Origin: Paracoccus benzoatiresistens
GTDB lineage: Bacteria > Pseudomonadota > Alphaproteobacteria > Rhodobacterales > Rhodobacteraceae
DNA length: 64,000 nt
Reading direction: 5' to 3'
Assembly (NCBI RefSeq): GCF_026913015.1
Contig: NZ_JAPTYD010000010.1
Location: forward strand, 1 to 64,000
A model generated the notes under the pieces. The model did no database searches, was not told the origin of the DNA, and saw nothing but the letters and a program-made list of their open reading frames with translations. The position numbers and the translations under genes are program-made. Positions 9,604 through 19,430 of the stretch are shown piece after piece (the stretch's first letter is position 1; each line of letters begins with the position of its first letter).

Positions 9604-10796
9604 AATGGCTGGCCCTGATCCTGACGCTGCTGTCGCTGCCTGCCTGGGCAGAGGAACCCGCGCGTCTGGATCTGGGCGGATCCGCGCTGGTCGCGACGGG
9701 GCGGGGATGGGGCGGGCCGAAGCCGCTGGAACTGCGGCTGTCCCTGACGAAGCCTGTGCCCTATCGCGCCTTCCTGGTCGGCGATCCCGCGCGGCTGGTG
9801 ATCGATCTGCGGGGCGCCGACCTGGGCATGGCGCGGCCGCAGGATCTGTTCGGCGCGGACCTTGCCCCGGCGATCCGCTGGGGACGGAACGGCGACGGCT
9901 GGTCGCGCATCGTGGTCGAACTGCCCGGCCCTTACCGCATCGACAGCGCGGGCCAGCAGGCGCGGGCGGCGCTGTCGCAGATCACCGTGGCGCTGGCGCC
10001 GGTCAGCGCCGAGGACTTCGCGCCCCGCCCCTCGGCCACAACGGCGCTGCGCGACCTGCCCGACCCCGCCGACGTGCCGCCGCCTTCGCCGGACGATCGC
10101 TTCACCGTCGTGCTGGACCCCGGCCATGGCGGCCACGACCCCGGCGCGCTGGCCGAAGGCGAAAGCGAGGCGAACCTGGTCCTGGTCTTCTCGCTGGAAC
10201 TGCGGGCGGCCCTGCAGGCGCGGGGCGTCGATGTGCAGATGACGCGGCAGGACGACAGCTTCGTCAACCTGGAACGGCGCATGACGGCGGCGCGGCAGGC
10301 CCAGGCGGATCTGTTCATCTCGCTGCACGCCGACGCGCTGCCGGAAGCGCAGGCGGCGGGCGCCACCGTCTATGTCTGGAACCCCGCCGCCGACCGCCGC
10401 GCGGCGGAACAGCTGACGCTTCGGCACGGGCGCGACGACCTGCTGGCAGGCGTGGACCTGAAGGGGCAGGACGACGCATTGACGGGCGTGCTGATGGATT
10501 TCGCCCGCGTCGACACGCAGCCGCGCTCGGAGCGCTTTGCCAACTGGCTGATATCGCGCATGTCGCTGATGGGCATCGGGATGCATGGACGCCCCGTGCA
10601 GGCGGCGACCTTTTCGGTGCTGAAGTCGCCCGACATCCCTTCTGTGCTGCTGGAGCTTGGCTTCATCTCGGATCACGACGACCGGGCGAACCTGCTGAAC
10701 CCCTTGTGGCGCGAGCGCATGGTGAAGGTGGTGGCCGAGGCCATCACCGGCTGGGCACGCGACGAAGCCGCCCGGGCCACCATGCTGCGACAATAG
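9600..10796 (+). CDS. amiC: N-acetylmuramoyl-L-alanine amidase (AmiC type)
   Basis: Periplasmic zinc amidase splitting septal peptidoglycan for daughter-cell separation. 398 residues: signal peptide (MKWLALILTLLSLPAWA), N-terminal AMIN domain about residues 25-140, linker, then Amidase_3 domain from about 165 to the end. Zinc and catalytic residues are visible in VLDPGHGGHDPGA, SEANLVL, LFISLHADAL and the late SVLLELGFISDHDD glutamate. Its start overlaps the aminotransferase stop by 4 bases. It lies directly upstream of the PBP1A gene, an arrangement that groups two cell-wall enzymes. Confidence 0.92.
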   Translation: MKWLALILTLLSLPAWAEEPARLDLGGSALVATGRGWGGPKPLELRLSLTKPVPYRAFLVGDPARLVIDLRGADLGMARPQDLFGADLAPAIRWGRNGDGWSRIVVELPGPYRIDSAGQQARAALSQITVALAPVSAEDFAPRPSATTALRDLPDPADVPPPSPDDRFTVVLDPGHGGHDPGALAEGESEANLVLVFSLELRAALQARGVDVQMTRQDDSFVNLERRMTAARQAQADLFISLHADALPEAQAAGATVYVWNPAADRRAAEQLTLRHGRDDLLAGVDLKGQDDALTGVLMDFARVDTQPRSERFANWLISRMSLMGIGMHGRPVQAATFSVLKSPDIPSVLLELGFISDHDDRANLLNPLWRERMVKVVAEAITGWARDEAARATMLRQ

Positions 10797-10830
10797 GCGC
10801 CACACGGAGCCGTGATCGCCCAGTGTTGTT

Positions 10831-10859
10831 TTGACCGGGCCGGGGCACGCCGCTATAGA
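10831..10859 (+). promoter_or_regulatory. Sigma-70-like promoter of the PBP1A gene
   Basis: TTGACC (10831-10836), 17-bp spacer, TATAGA (10854-10859), located 23 bases upstream of the PBP1A ATG and downstream of the amiC stop. Suggests PBP1A has its own promoter. Confidence 0.6.
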
Positions 10860-10882
10860 CGGGACGAGTCCACGAAAGGCCC

Positions 10883-13438
10883 ATGTCCTTGCTGCGCCCC
10901 ATCCTGTCCTTCTTCGGTGCCATCTTCTCGTGGTTCGTCACCGCGACCTTTGCCATCGCGCTGACCCTGGGCGCGATCTTCTGGATCTATTCGCGCGACC
11001 TGCCCAGCCACGAGACGCTGGCCCAGTACACGCCCAAGACCATCAGCCGGATCTATTCGGGCGAGGGGATGCTGATCGACGAATTCGCCGAGGAACGCCG
11101 CCTGTTCGTCCCGGTCGAGGAGATCCCGGACCTGGTCCGGCACGCCTTCATCAGCGCCGAGGACAAGAACTTCTACAACCACCCCGGTTATGACGTGCGC
11201 GGCATCATCGGGGCGGCCTACCAGGCGGTAGCATCGCGCGGATCGTCGGTGCGCGGGGCTTCCACGATCACGCAGCAGGTCATGAAGAACTTCCTGCTGT
11301 CGTCGGACCGCAGCGTGGAGCGCAAGGTCAAGGAACTGATCCTGGCGTCCCGGCTGGAACGGACATTGTCCAAGGACCAGATCCTTGAGTTGTATCTGAA
11401 CGAGATCTTCCTGGGCCAGAACAGCTTCGGCGTGGCCGCGGCAGCCCAGACCTATTTCAACAAGTCGCTGACGGAACTTGCCCCGCACGAGGCCGCGATG
11501 CTGGCCGCCATGCCGCAGGCTCCGGGCCGTTACCACCCCGTCCGCGCCAAGGACCGGGTGACCGAGCGGCGCAACTATGTCCTGCGCGAGATGTGGCAGA
11601 ACGGCTACCTCGACGAGGCGACCTATGAGGCCGAGGCGAAGCTGCCGCTGAAATCTGTGCAGAACGGCGATTTTCCGGCCTTCCAGCAGCAGCTTCCGCC
11701 GCGCGACTATTTCACCGACGAAATCCGGCGCCAGCTGTCGGCGCAGTTCGGCAACGAGGAATTCTTCGGCGGCGGCCTGACCATTCGCGCCACAGTGGAC
11801 CCCGACCTGCAATCCGCCGCCGCCGACGCGCTGCGCCAGGCCCTGGAGGATTACGACCGCGGCACCGGCATCTGGCGGGGCACGCGCGAAACGATCCCGG
11901 CTGAACAGTTGACCAACGAGTCCGCCTGGCGCGGCGCCCTGTGGCAGGTGCAAGTCCCGCGCGACATCCCCGGCTGGCACCCGGCGGTGGTGCTGGAGGT
12001 CGGCGACAGCGATGCACGCATCGGCATCGAAGGGATCGAGGAGGACGCCGACGGCCACTGGATCCCGGCCGCCGACGTGCAATGGGCGCGCAAGCGCGGC
12101 CCCGACGGCAGGCTTGGACCGCGCGCGCAGGTGGCAGGCGACCTGGTCGATGTGGGCGACGTGGTGCTGGTCCGCGCGATGACCCAGGACGGCAACGGCA
12201 GCTTCATCCGCTGGACCCTGCGCCAGGTGCCCGAGGTCCAGGGCGGCTTCATGGCGATGGACGTGAACACCGGCCGCGTGATGGCCATGCAGGGGGGCTT
12301 TTCCTACCAGTCCTCGGTCTTCAACCGGGCCACGCAGGCGCAGCGCCAGCCGGGTTCCAGCTTCAAGCCCTTCGTCTATGCCGCGGCCCTGGACAACAAC
12401 TATACCCCCGCCACCATCGTCGTGGACGAGCCGATCAGCATCAACACGCCCTTCGGCCTGTGGGAGCCCAAGAACTCGACCGGCAAGCACTATGGGCCGA
12501 CGCCCCTGCGCACCGGCATCGAGATGTCGCGGAACCTGATGACGATCCGCATTGCCCAGAACATCGGGATGGAGCGCGTGGCCGAATATGCCGAACGCTT
12601 CGGCGTCTATGACGACCTGAAGCCGTTCCTGGCGAACGCATTGGGTGCCCAGGAAACCACCCTGTTCAAGATGGTCGCGGCCTATGCGATGTTCGCCAAC
12701 GGCGGCGAGCGGGTGGAGCCCACGCTGGTTGACCGCGTGCAGGACCGGCGCGGACGCACAATCTATCGCCACGACCAGCGGGTCTGCGAAACCTGCGGCC
12801 AGCAGGCGCTGCCGGCGGGGCAGGGGCCGGTGATCGACACTAACCGCGAACGGGTCATGGATGCGGTGACGGCCTATCAGCTGACCTCGATGCTGGAAGG
12901 CGCTGTGGAGCGCGGGTCGGGCAGCGGGGTGGACCTGCCGGTGCCGATCGCGGGCAAGACGGGCACCACGAACGACGCCAAGGACGTGTGGTTCATCGGC
13001 TATTCGTCGAACATCGTCGCCGGCTGCTATCTGGGCTATGACCAGCCGCGCACGCTGGGCCGCAACGCCTATGGCGGGACGCTGTGCGTGCCGGTCTTCA
13101 ACGCCTTCATGCGCAAGGCCGTGGCCCGGTTCGGCGGCACCGACTTCGCGGTTCCGCCGGGGGGCTATTGGGTCAAGATCGACCGCACGACCGGGCAGCG
13201 GCTGTCGGATGATGCCTCGGGGCCGAACGTCGTCGCCGAATATTTCCGCGAAGGCACCGATCCCAACTGGGGATCGCCGCTGATCGTGTCGGGCTTTGGC
13301 GACGACGATGTCGTCCTGCCTTGGGAAGCGGGCGCCGGATCGGGGTCGGGGACCGCCATCACCACCTCGACCGGGGAACGCAAGGTGATCCCGCGCCAGA
13401 CGGACTTTGGCACCATGTCTTCGGGCGGGCTTTACTGA
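10883..13438 (+). CDS. mrcA: Penicillin-binding protein 1A
   Basis: Bifunctional class A PBP making and cross-linking peptidoglycan at the inner membrane. 851 residues: N-terminal membrane anchor (about residues 18-38), GT51 transglycosylase domain (about 55-235) with the catalytic region AFISAEDKNFYNHPGYD and RGASTITQQ, an OB-like insertion (about 320-440) as in PBP1A, and a transpeptidase domain with SSFK (Ser492/Lys495), SRN (about 549) and KTGT (about 692). Length is normal. Its stop overlaps the end of the broken mgtC on the other strand. Confidence 0.95.
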   Translation: MSLLRPILSFFGAIFSWFVTATFAIALTLGAIFWIYSRDLPSHETLAQYTPKTISRIYSGEGMLIDEFAEERRLFVPVEEIPDLVRHAFISAEDKNFYNHPGYDVRGIIGAAYQAVASRGSSVRGASTITQQVMKNFLLSSDRSVERKVKELILASRLERTLSKDQILELYLNEIFLGQNSFGVAAAAQTYFNKSLTELAPHEAAMLAAMPQAPGRYHPVRAKDRVTERRNYVLREMWQNGYLDEATYEAEAKLPLKSVQNGDFPAFQQQLPPRDYFTDEIRRQLSAQFGNEEFFGGGLTIRATVDPDLQSAAADALRQALEDYDRGTGIWRGTRETIPAEQLTNESAWRGALWQVQVPRDIPGWHPAVVLEVGDSDARIGIEGIEEDADGHWIPAADVQWARKRGPDGRLGPRAQVAGDLVDVGDVVLVRAMTQDGNGSFIRWTLRQVPEVQGGFMAMDVNTGRVMAMQGGFSYQSSVFNRATQAQRQPGSSFKPFVYAAALDNNYTPATIVVDEPISINTPFGLWEPKNSTGKHYGPTPLRTGIEMSRNLMTIRIAQNIGMERVAEYAERFGVYDDLKPFLANALGAQETTLFKMVAAYAMFANGGERVEPTLVDRVQDRRGRTIYRHDQRVCETCGQQALPAGQGPVIDTNRERVMDAVTAYQLTSMLEGAVERGSGSGVDLPVPIAGKTGTTNDAKDVWFIGYSSNIVAGCYLGYDQPRTLGRNAYGGTLCVPVFNAFMRKAVARFGGTDFAVPPGGYWVKIDRTTGQRLSDDASGPNVVAEYFREGTDPNWGSPLIVSGFGDDDVVLPWEAGAGSGSGTAITTSTGERKVIPRQTDFGTMSSGGLY

Positions 13439-13954
13439 CCGCCGTCGCCGGGCGCGCCACCCTGCGGATCATCCGGCCTGCGCCCGCCATGCGCGGGCGT
13501 GCTGATGACCCGCGCCATCCACAGGATGCCCAGGGCAAGCGCGGTTCCCATGACCGCCAGAAGGCCGTCCCCGGCGCCCGAGGCAAGGCCCACGGCACCC
13601 GCCAGCCACATCGACGCGCCAGTCGTAACCCCCGGACGCTGCCGCCGCTGAAGATGATGGACCCGGCAGCAAGGAAGGCCATGCCCGCCCCCACGGCCTC
13701 GATCAGGCGCAGGGGGCTGTCTGCGGCATTTCCTGTTCGTCGGCCGGGAAATGCGACAGTTCCATCGCCACGATGGTGAACATCGCCGCAGAAAGCGAGA
13801 TCAGCATATGCGTCCGCAGCCCCGCCGCGCGGGCGCTGATCTCTCGTTTCCAGCCGATCATGGCGCCAAGGACCACCGCGAGCCCAAGCCGCATGGCGAC
13901 GCCTGGCAGCGGAATGGACTGCAAGGGCTGGAACAGATCCTGGATCTCGGTCAT
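13432..13954 (-). pseudogene. mgtC/sapB-family gene broken by two frameshifts
   Basis: Remnant of an MgtC/SapB-type inner-membrane protein. The first frame begins at the ATG at 13954 (MTEIQDLFQPLQ, then LGLAVVLGAMIGWKREI) and runs to ADEQEM. The family continuation (ADSPLRLIEAVGAGMAFLAAG) is in the next frame after about 13725-13726, and GASMWLAGAVGLASG is in the third frame after a run of five C (five G on the coding strand) at 13629-13633. Each step fits loss of one base. The rejoined reading ends at a TAA at 13432-13434, inside the PBP1A stop region. Without the two shifts it would be about 174 residues with four to five membrane helices. Real decay or sequencing errors in homopolymers are both possible. 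Confidence 0.8.
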
Positions 13955-14030
13955 GACGGTTTGCAGCGTCTAGGTGACAACTGTTCAACGCCTGCGGGGC
14001 CGCAGGGGTGCAGCACCGGGGTCGCAACTC

Positions 14031-14059
14031 TTGCCGCTTGCGCCTGCCCGCGCTATCAC
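14031..14059 (+). promoter_or_regulatory. Candidate sigma-70 promoter of prfB
   Basis: TTGCCG (14031-14036), 17-bp spacer, TATCAC (14054-14059), 32 bases before the prfB start. Hexamers are imperfect but the spacing is ideal. Confidence 0.4.
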
Positions 14060-14091
14060 CCCTGACCTGACGCCAGCCGAAGGAGCCGCCC

Positions 14092-15219
14092 ATGCGCGCC
14101 GAGACGCAGTCCACCATCGAGGCCATCAAACGCTCGCTGACCCTGCTGGGCCAGCGCATGGACTGGCAGACCGCGCCGCACCGGCTGGAGGAGATGAACG
14201 CGATGATCGAGGCGGGGGACCTGTGGTCCGACCCCGCCCGCGCCCAGAAGCTGATGCGCGAGCGGCAGGCGCTGTCGGACGCGATCGAGACCTATCGCCG
14301 CATCGACGGCGACCTGTCGGCCAATGCCGAGATGGTGGAGCTGGCGGAAGAGGAAGGCGATCCCGAGCTGGTGGCCGAGGCCGAGGCGAACCTCAAGACG
14401 CTGGCCGAACTGGCCGCCCAGAAGGAGCTGGAGGCCCTGCTGAACGGCGAGGCCGACGCCAACGACACCTTCCTGGAGATCAACGCGGGCGCGGGCGGCA
14501 CGGAAAGCTGCGACTGGGCCTCCATGCTGGCGCGCATGTATGTCCGCTGGGCCGAGAAGAAGGGCTACGAGGTCGAGCTTCTGTCGGAAACGGCGGGGGA
14601 CGAGGCCGGCATCCGCAGTGCCGCCTACAAGGTCAGCGGGCACAACGCCTATGGCTGGCTGAAATCGGAATCGGGCGTGCATCGCCTTGTCCGCATCAGC
14701 CCCTATGACAGCGCGGCGCGGCGGCATACGTCGTTTTCGTCGGTCTGGGTTTATCCGGTTGTCGATGACAATATCGAGATCGACATTCCCGACCGCGACA
14801 TCCGCATCGACACCTATCGGTCGTCCGGCGCGGGCGGGCAGCACGTCAACACCACCGACTCGGCCGTGCGGATCACCCACCTGCCGACCAACATCGTGGT
14901 CACGTCCTCGGAAAAATCCCAGCACCAGAACCGCGCCAACGCCATGGCCGCCCTGAAGGCGCGGCTGTACCAGATGGAACTGGACAAGCGGAACGCCGAG
15001 ATCAACGCCCAGCACGCCGCCAAGGGCGAGGCAGGCTGGGGCAACCAGATCCGCTCCTACGTCCTGCACCCCTACCAGATGGTCAAGGACCTGCGCACGG
15101 GCGAGGAAACCAGCGACACCCAGGGCGTGCTGGACGGCGACCTGGATGCCTTCATGGCCGCGACCTTGGCGCTGGATGTCGCGGGCAAGAGCCGGGCCGA
15201 GGCGAACGCCGAGGACTGA
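14092..15219 (+). CDS. prfB: Peptide chain release factor 2
   Basis: Class I release factor that reads UGA and UAA and triggers peptide release. The 375-residue protein is colinear with RF2: GGQ catalytic loop in [18 protein letters not shown] (about residue 248), and the codon-recognition stretch [14 protein letters not shown] (about residues 202-215), where the usual SPF tripeptide reads SPY. The frame is continuous from the ATG, so the programmed frameshift known in E. coli prfB is absent. SD-like GGAG precedes the start. A patatin gene follows 64 bases later. Confidence 0.95.
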   Translation: MRAETQSTIEAIKRSLTLLGQRMDWQTAPHRLEEMNAMIEAGDLWSDPARAQKLMRERQALSDAIETYRRIDGDLSANAEMVELAEEEGDPELVAEAEANLKTLAELAAQKELEALLNGEADANDTFLEINAGAGGTESCDWASMLARMYVRWAEKKGYEVELLSETAGDEAGIRSAAYKVSGHNAYGWLKSESGVHRLVRISPYDSAARRHTSFSSVWVYPVVDDNIEIDIPDRDIRIDTYRSSGAGGQHVNTTDSAVRITHLPTNIVVTSSEKSQHQNRANAMAALKARLYQMELDKRNAEINAQHAAKGEAGWGNQIRSYVLHPYQMVKDLRTGEETSDTQGVLDGDLDAFMAATLALDVAGKSRAEANAED

Positions 15220-15283
15220 GTCCGGCACCCGTGGACCGCGCGGGCTTTCCGGCTATGCTGCACCTGCAAAAACGGGGGCGGCG

Positions 15284-16351
15284 ATGGACAAGAAGCACAT
15301 CAACCTAGCCTTGCAGGGCGGGGGCGCGCATGGCGCCTTTGCCTGGGGCGTGCTCGACCGCCTGCTGGACGAGGACTGGCTGACGATCTCGGCCATCAGC
15401 GGCACCTCGGCAGGCGCGCTGAACGGAGCGGCGCTGAAGGCGGGGCTGTCGCGGCACGAGGGGCTGGCGGGGCGCAGGGCCGCGCGAGAGAACCTTGACT
15501 ACCTTTGGGCGCGGATCGGGCAGATCAGCGACAACCGCATTGTCCGCTGGATGCATTCGCTGATGCCGGTGCCGCACGGAATGGGCCGGCTGGTGGAGCT
15601 TTTCTCGCCCGCCGCCTGGCTGGACAACCTGACGCGCCTTTTCAGCCCCTATGACTATGGCCCGTTCTATGTAAACCCGCTCGGCCCCGTCCTGCGCGAA
15701 TTGCCCTGGCCCGATTTCAGCAACAGGCGCGGCCCGCAACTGTTCGTGGCGGCTACCAACGTGCGAACCGGGCGGATCCGGGTCTTCACCAATGCCGCAG
15801 CCACGGTGGATGCCGTCATGGCCTCGGCCTGCCTGCCCAACCTGTTCCGCGCGGTCGAGATCCCCGACCCCGAGACCGGCAGGCTGGAGGCCTTCTGGGA
15901 TGGCGGCTTCGCCTCGAACCCGGCGCTGTTCCCGCTGTATGACCCCCGCCTTCCGCGCGACATCGTCATCGTGAACATCAACCCCCTGCTGCGCGAGGGT
16001 CTCCCGCGCACCCCGGCCCAGATCGCGGACCGCGTGAACGAGGTCAGCTTCAACGCCTCGCTGATGGCCGACCTGCGCGCGATCAACTTCGTCAAGAAGC
16101 TGTTTGCCGAAGACCGCCTGCAGAACCGCGCGATGAAGAACCCGCTGGTCCACATGATCCTGGACGACGTGCTGATGAACGACCTGACCGCGCGGTCCAA
16201 GCTGATGCCTGCGCCCGGTCTGCTGGCCCGGATGAAGCTGGCCGGGCAGACGGCGGCCGACACGTTCCTGCGCGACCAGGCCGATGCGCTGAACAAGCGC
16301 GACACCGTGGACCTGCCGGCGCTGTTCGCCGGTTCGGGGATCATTGGCTAG
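15284..16351 (+). CDS. Patatin-like phospholipase (RssA-related)
   Basis: Serine acyl hydrolase of the patatin family, probably acting on phospholipid or other acyl esters. 355 residues with the oxyanion motif [18 protein letters not shown] (about residues 7-24), nucleophile elbow [11 protein letters not shown] (G-x-S-x-G, about Ser44) and catalytic Asp in the DGGF motif (about residue 207), so the Ser-Asp dyad is complete. No signal peptide is apparent. The ATG at 15284 begins the conserved region; longer in-frame extensions run back into prfB and lack homology-like content. Substrate unknown. Confidence 0.85.
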   Translation: MDKKHINLALQGGGAHGAFAWGVLDRLLDEDWLTISAISGTSAGALNGAALKAGLSRHEGLAGRRAARENLDYLWARIGQISDNRIVRWMHSLMPVPHGMGRLVELFSPAAWLDNLTRLFSPYDYGPFYVNPLGPVLRELPWPDFSNRRGPQLFVAATNVRTGRIRVFTNAAATVDAVMASACLPNLFRAVEIPDPETGRLEAFWDGGFASNPALFPLYDPRLPRDIVIVNINPLLREGLPRTPAQIADRVNEVSFNASLMADLRAINFVKKLFAEDRLQNRAMKNPLVHMILDDVLMNDLTARSKLMPAPGLLARMKLAGQTAADTFLRDQADALNKRDTVDLPALFAGSGIIG

Positions 16352-16407
16352 ACCATCCAAATCGGCACTGGCCAAGACCTGCAACGGGCGCTAGAAGGCA
16401 AGCCGGC

Positions 16408-16483
16408 GGGCGGTTAGCTCAGTTGGTAGAGCGCCTCGTTTACACCGAGGATGTCGGGGGTTCGAGTCCCTCACCGCCCACCA
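16408..16483 (+). tRNA. tRNA-Val (UAC)
   Basis: 76-nt cloverleaf. Acceptor GGGCGGT pairs with ACCGCCC; anticodon stem CCTCG/CGAGG holds loop TTTACAC with anticodon TAC; T-loop GTTCGAGTC. The 3' CCA is encoded (16481-16483). Confidence 0.97.
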
Positions 16484-16607
16484 TTTCCCTCATGGCATCT
16501 CCTGCACGATCCGGCGCGCGACAGCCGATCCTGCCAGTCGTTTTCCGCAGTGAAACGCCGACTTTCCACCATCCTCAGAATCTTCTCGCAGGCGCGACAT
16601 TTTCCGC

Positions 16608-16636
16608 TTGCACCCCGCCGCGCCCACCCCTATAGA
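16608..16636 (+). promoter_or_regulatory. Sigma-70-like promoter of tRNA-Ala
   Basis: TTGCAC (16608-16613), 17-bp spacer, TATAGA (16631-16636), with the mature tRNA 5' end about 40 bases downstream. Confidence 0.6.
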
Positions 16637-16675
16637 CCCCCCACGCAACGTCGAAAGACGAAGCAGACCTCCGGT

Positions 16676-16751
<76 letters not shown>

Positions 16752-16852
16752 AACAAATCCTTCGCATTCGCTGAACGATAACTTGCCCGAAGACGGCGCA
16801 AGTGTGTCGTGCCAGCTTGCCGAATTTGGCGCTTGGCCCGTGGCCAAAAGAA

Positions 16853-16875
16853 AAGGGCCGGGTTGACCGGCCCTT
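16853..16875 (-). terminator. Rho-independent terminator of lon
   Basis: Perfect 9-bp stem AAGGGCCGG/CCGGCCCTT with a 5-nt loop, 7 bases after the lon stop. On the lon strand it is followed by TTCTTTT, a good U tract. Confidence 0.85.
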
Positions 16876-16882
16876 CTTGTCT

Positions 16883-19300
16883 TCAGTGTGCGACTGCGCT
16901 TCCAGCCGATCGTTCCTCGCGGGACGCGGCGGCCCGGGCGGCCTCGGCCGCTTCCTCGGCGGCCTCGTCCCATTCGACAGGCTCGGGCATCCGCACCAGG
17001 GCCTGCTTCAGGACCTCGCGGACATTGCTGACCGGGATGATGGTCAGCCCCGTCTTCACGTTGTCCGGGATCTCGGCCAGATCCTTTTCGTTGTCGGCCG
17101 GGATCAGCACCGTCTTGATGCCCCCGCGCAGCGCCGCCAGCAGCTTCTCCTTGAGGCCGCCGATGGCCAGCACATTGCCGCGCAGCGTCACCTCGCCGGT
17201 CATGGCGACGTCCTTGCGGACCGGGATGCCGGTCATGACCGACACGACCGAGGTCACCATGGCGATGCCCGCCGACGGACCGTCCTTCGGGGTCGCCCCT
17301 TCCGGCACGTGGACGTGGATGTCGCGCTTGTCGAATTCCGGGGGCTTCACCCCGATTTCCGGCGAGATCGAGCGCACGAAGCTGGAGGCCGCGTCGATCG
17401 ATTCCTTCATCACGTCGCCCAGTTTCCCGGTCGTCTTCATCCGGCCCTTGCCCGGCAGGCGCAGCGCCTCGATCTGCAGCAGATCGCCCCCGACGGAAGT
17501 CCAGGCCAGACCCGTCACCACGCCAACCTGATCCTCCTTCTCGGCCAAGCCATAGCGGTGGCGGCGCACGCCCAAGTATTCCTCGGCCTTGGCGGCATCC
17601 ACCGTCACGGACTTGACCTGACCCTTCAGGATTTCGGTCACGGCCTTGCGGGCCAGCTTGGCGATCTCACGCTCCAGCGAACGCACCCCGGCTTCCCGCG
17701 TGTAATAGCGGATCACATGGGTCAGCGCGTCGTCGGTCACCTCGAACTCGCCCTTGCGAAGGCCGTTCGCCGCGATCTGCTTGGGCAGCAGGTGCTGGCG
17801 CGCGATCTCGCGCTTCTCGTCCTCGGTATAGCCGGACAGGCTGATGATCTCCATCCGGTCCAGCAGCGGCCCCGGCATGTTGTAGCTGTTGGCCGTGGTC
17901 ACGAACATCACGTTCGACAGGTCGTATTCCACCTCAAGATAGTGGTCCACGAATGTCGCGTTCTGTTCGGGATCCAGCACCTCCAGCATCGCCGAAGCGG
18001 GGTCGCCGCGGAAGTCCTGGCCCATCTTGTCGATCTCATCCAGCAGGATGAGCGGGTTGGTCGTCTTGGCCTTCTTCAGGGCCTGGATGATCTTGCCCGG
18101 CATCGACCCGATATAGGTCCGGCGATGGCCGCGGATTTCCGATTCATCACGCACGCCGCCAAGGCTGATGCGGATGAACTCGCGTCCCGTGGCCTTGGCG
18201 ACCGAACGGCCCAGCGAGGTCTTGCCGACGCCCGGAGGACCGACGAGGCACAGAATCGGACCCTTCAGCTTCTGGCTGCGGCTTTGCACGGCCAAATACT
18301 CGACGATCCGCTCCTTGACCTTTTCCAGGCCATAGTGATCGGCGTCCAGCACCTTCTCGGCCGCGACCAGATCCTTGCGGGTGCGCGATTTCACGCCCCA
18401 AGGCAGCGACAGCAGCCAGTCGAGGTAGTTGCGGCTGACCGTGGCCTCGGCCGACATCGGCGACATAGACTTCAGCTTCTTCAGTTCGGATTCCGCCTTG
18501 TCGCGGGCTTCCTTGCTGAACTTGGTCCTGGCGATCTTTTCCTCAAGCTCGGCGATCTCGTTCTGGCCGTCCTCGCCGTCGCCCAGTTCCTTCTGAATGG
18601 CCTTCATCTGCTCATTCAGATAGTATTCGCGCTGCGTCTTCTCCATCTGGGTCTTGACGCGCGACTTGATCTTCTTCTCGACCTGCAGGACCGACATCTC
18701 GCCCTGCATGTGGGCATAGACCTTTTCCAGCCGCTCGGCCACGTCCAACGTGTCCAGCAGATCCTGCTTGCGGTCCAGTGCAATACCCATGTGACCCGCG
18801 ACAAGGTCGGCCAGCTTGCCGGGCTCTCTGGCCTCGGCGACGGCGGTTACGACTTCCTCGGGGATGTTCTTGCGGACCTTGACGTAGCGCTCGAATTCCT
18901 CGGCCACAGTCCGGACCAGGGCAGTCACCGTCGCGGCGTCGCCCGGCGTTTCGGCCATCACGATGGCGGTCGCTTCGAAGTGGTCGTCATTGGGCACGAA
19001 GCCGGTGATCTGCACGCGCTCGCGCCCCTCGACCAGCACCTTCACGGTGCCGTCGGGCAGCTTCAGCAGTTGCAGCACATTGGCCAGCACGCCGGCGCGG
19101 TAGATACCGTCTTCCGTCGGTTCATCGACCGAGGCGTCCTTCTGCGCGGCCAGCAGGATCGGGCTGTCCGATTCCATGACCGCTTCCAGCGCGCGGACCG
19201 ATTTTTCGCGACCCACGAACAGCGGAACGATCATGTGGGGAAAGACCACGATGTCGCGCAAAGGCAGCACCGGATAGGTCGAAGCAGCGAATTCGTTCAT
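16883..19300 (-). CDS. lon: ATP-dependent protease Lon
   Basis: Cytoplasmic AAA+ serine protease degrading misfolded and regulatory proteins. 805 residues: Lon N-terminal substrate domain (about 10-205) starting YPVLPLRDIVVFPHM, coiled region, AAA module with Walker A GPPGVGKTSLG (about 357-367) and LILLDEIDKM, and the LonA protease domain with the catalytic Ser in PKDGPSAGIAM (about residue 680). Start at 19300 has AAAGGAA upstream and begins the family N-terminus; an open extension of 16 codons is ignored. Single gene closed by a strong terminator. Confidence 0.97.
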   Translation of the reverse strand: MNEFAASTYPVLPLRDIVVFPHMIVPLFVGREKSVRALEAVMESDSPILLAAQKDASVDEPTEDGIYRAGVLANVLQLLKLPDGTVKVLVEGRERVQITGFVPNDDHFEATAIVMAETPGDAATVTALVRTVAEEFERYVKVRKNIPEEVVTAVAEAREPGKLADLVAGHMGIALDRKQDLLDTLDVAERLEKVYAHMQGEMSVLQVEKKIKSRVKTQMEKTQREYYLNEQMKAIQKELGDGEDGQNEIAELEEKIARTKFSKEARDKAESELKKLKSMSPMSAEATVSRNYLDWLLSLPWGVKSRTRKDLVAAEKVLDADHYGLEKVKERIVEYLAVQSRSQKLKGPILCLVGPPGVGKTSLGRSVAKATGREFIRISLGGVRDESEIRGHRRTYIGSMPGKIIQALKKAKTTNPLILLDEIDKMGQDFRGDPASAMLEVLDPEQNATFVDHYLEVEYDLSNVMFVTTANSYNMPGPLLDRMEIISLSGYTEDEKREIARQHLLPKQIAANGLRKGEFEVTDDALTHVIRYYTREAGVRSLEREIAKLARKAVTEILKGQVKSVTVDAAKAEEYLGVRRHRYGLAEKEDQVGVVTGLAWTSVGGDLLQIEALRLPGKGRMKTTGKLGDVMKESIDAASSFVRSISPEIGVKPPEFDKRDIHVHVPEGATPKDGPSAGIAMVTSVVSVMTGIPVRKDVAMTGEVTLRGNVLAIGGLKEKLLAALRGGIKTVLIPADNEKDLAEIPDNVKTGLTIIPVSNVREVLKQALVRMPEPVEWDEAAEEAAEAARAAASREERSAGSAVAH

Positions 19301-19430
19301 TATGCGTTCCTTTCTGCCCGAAGCCGTGGCCCCGTCGTGGCGACCCACGGCCCCTGCGTTGCGTCAATCTAGGGGTGCGTGCCGCGGCATTCAATATGAC
19401 ACGAAAAATGCCTGCTATTCCGCGCCCGGC

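Noticed and set aside
14092..14200. Programmed frameshift in prfB
   Set aside because: The gene is continuous from ATG to TGA; no early in-frame UGA or slippery site is needed.
16802..19372. Very long open frame antisense to lon (over 850 codons)
   Set aside because: Shadow of lon in GC-rich DNA; composition rich in His/Gln/Leu/Asp typical of an antisense frame and no motifs.
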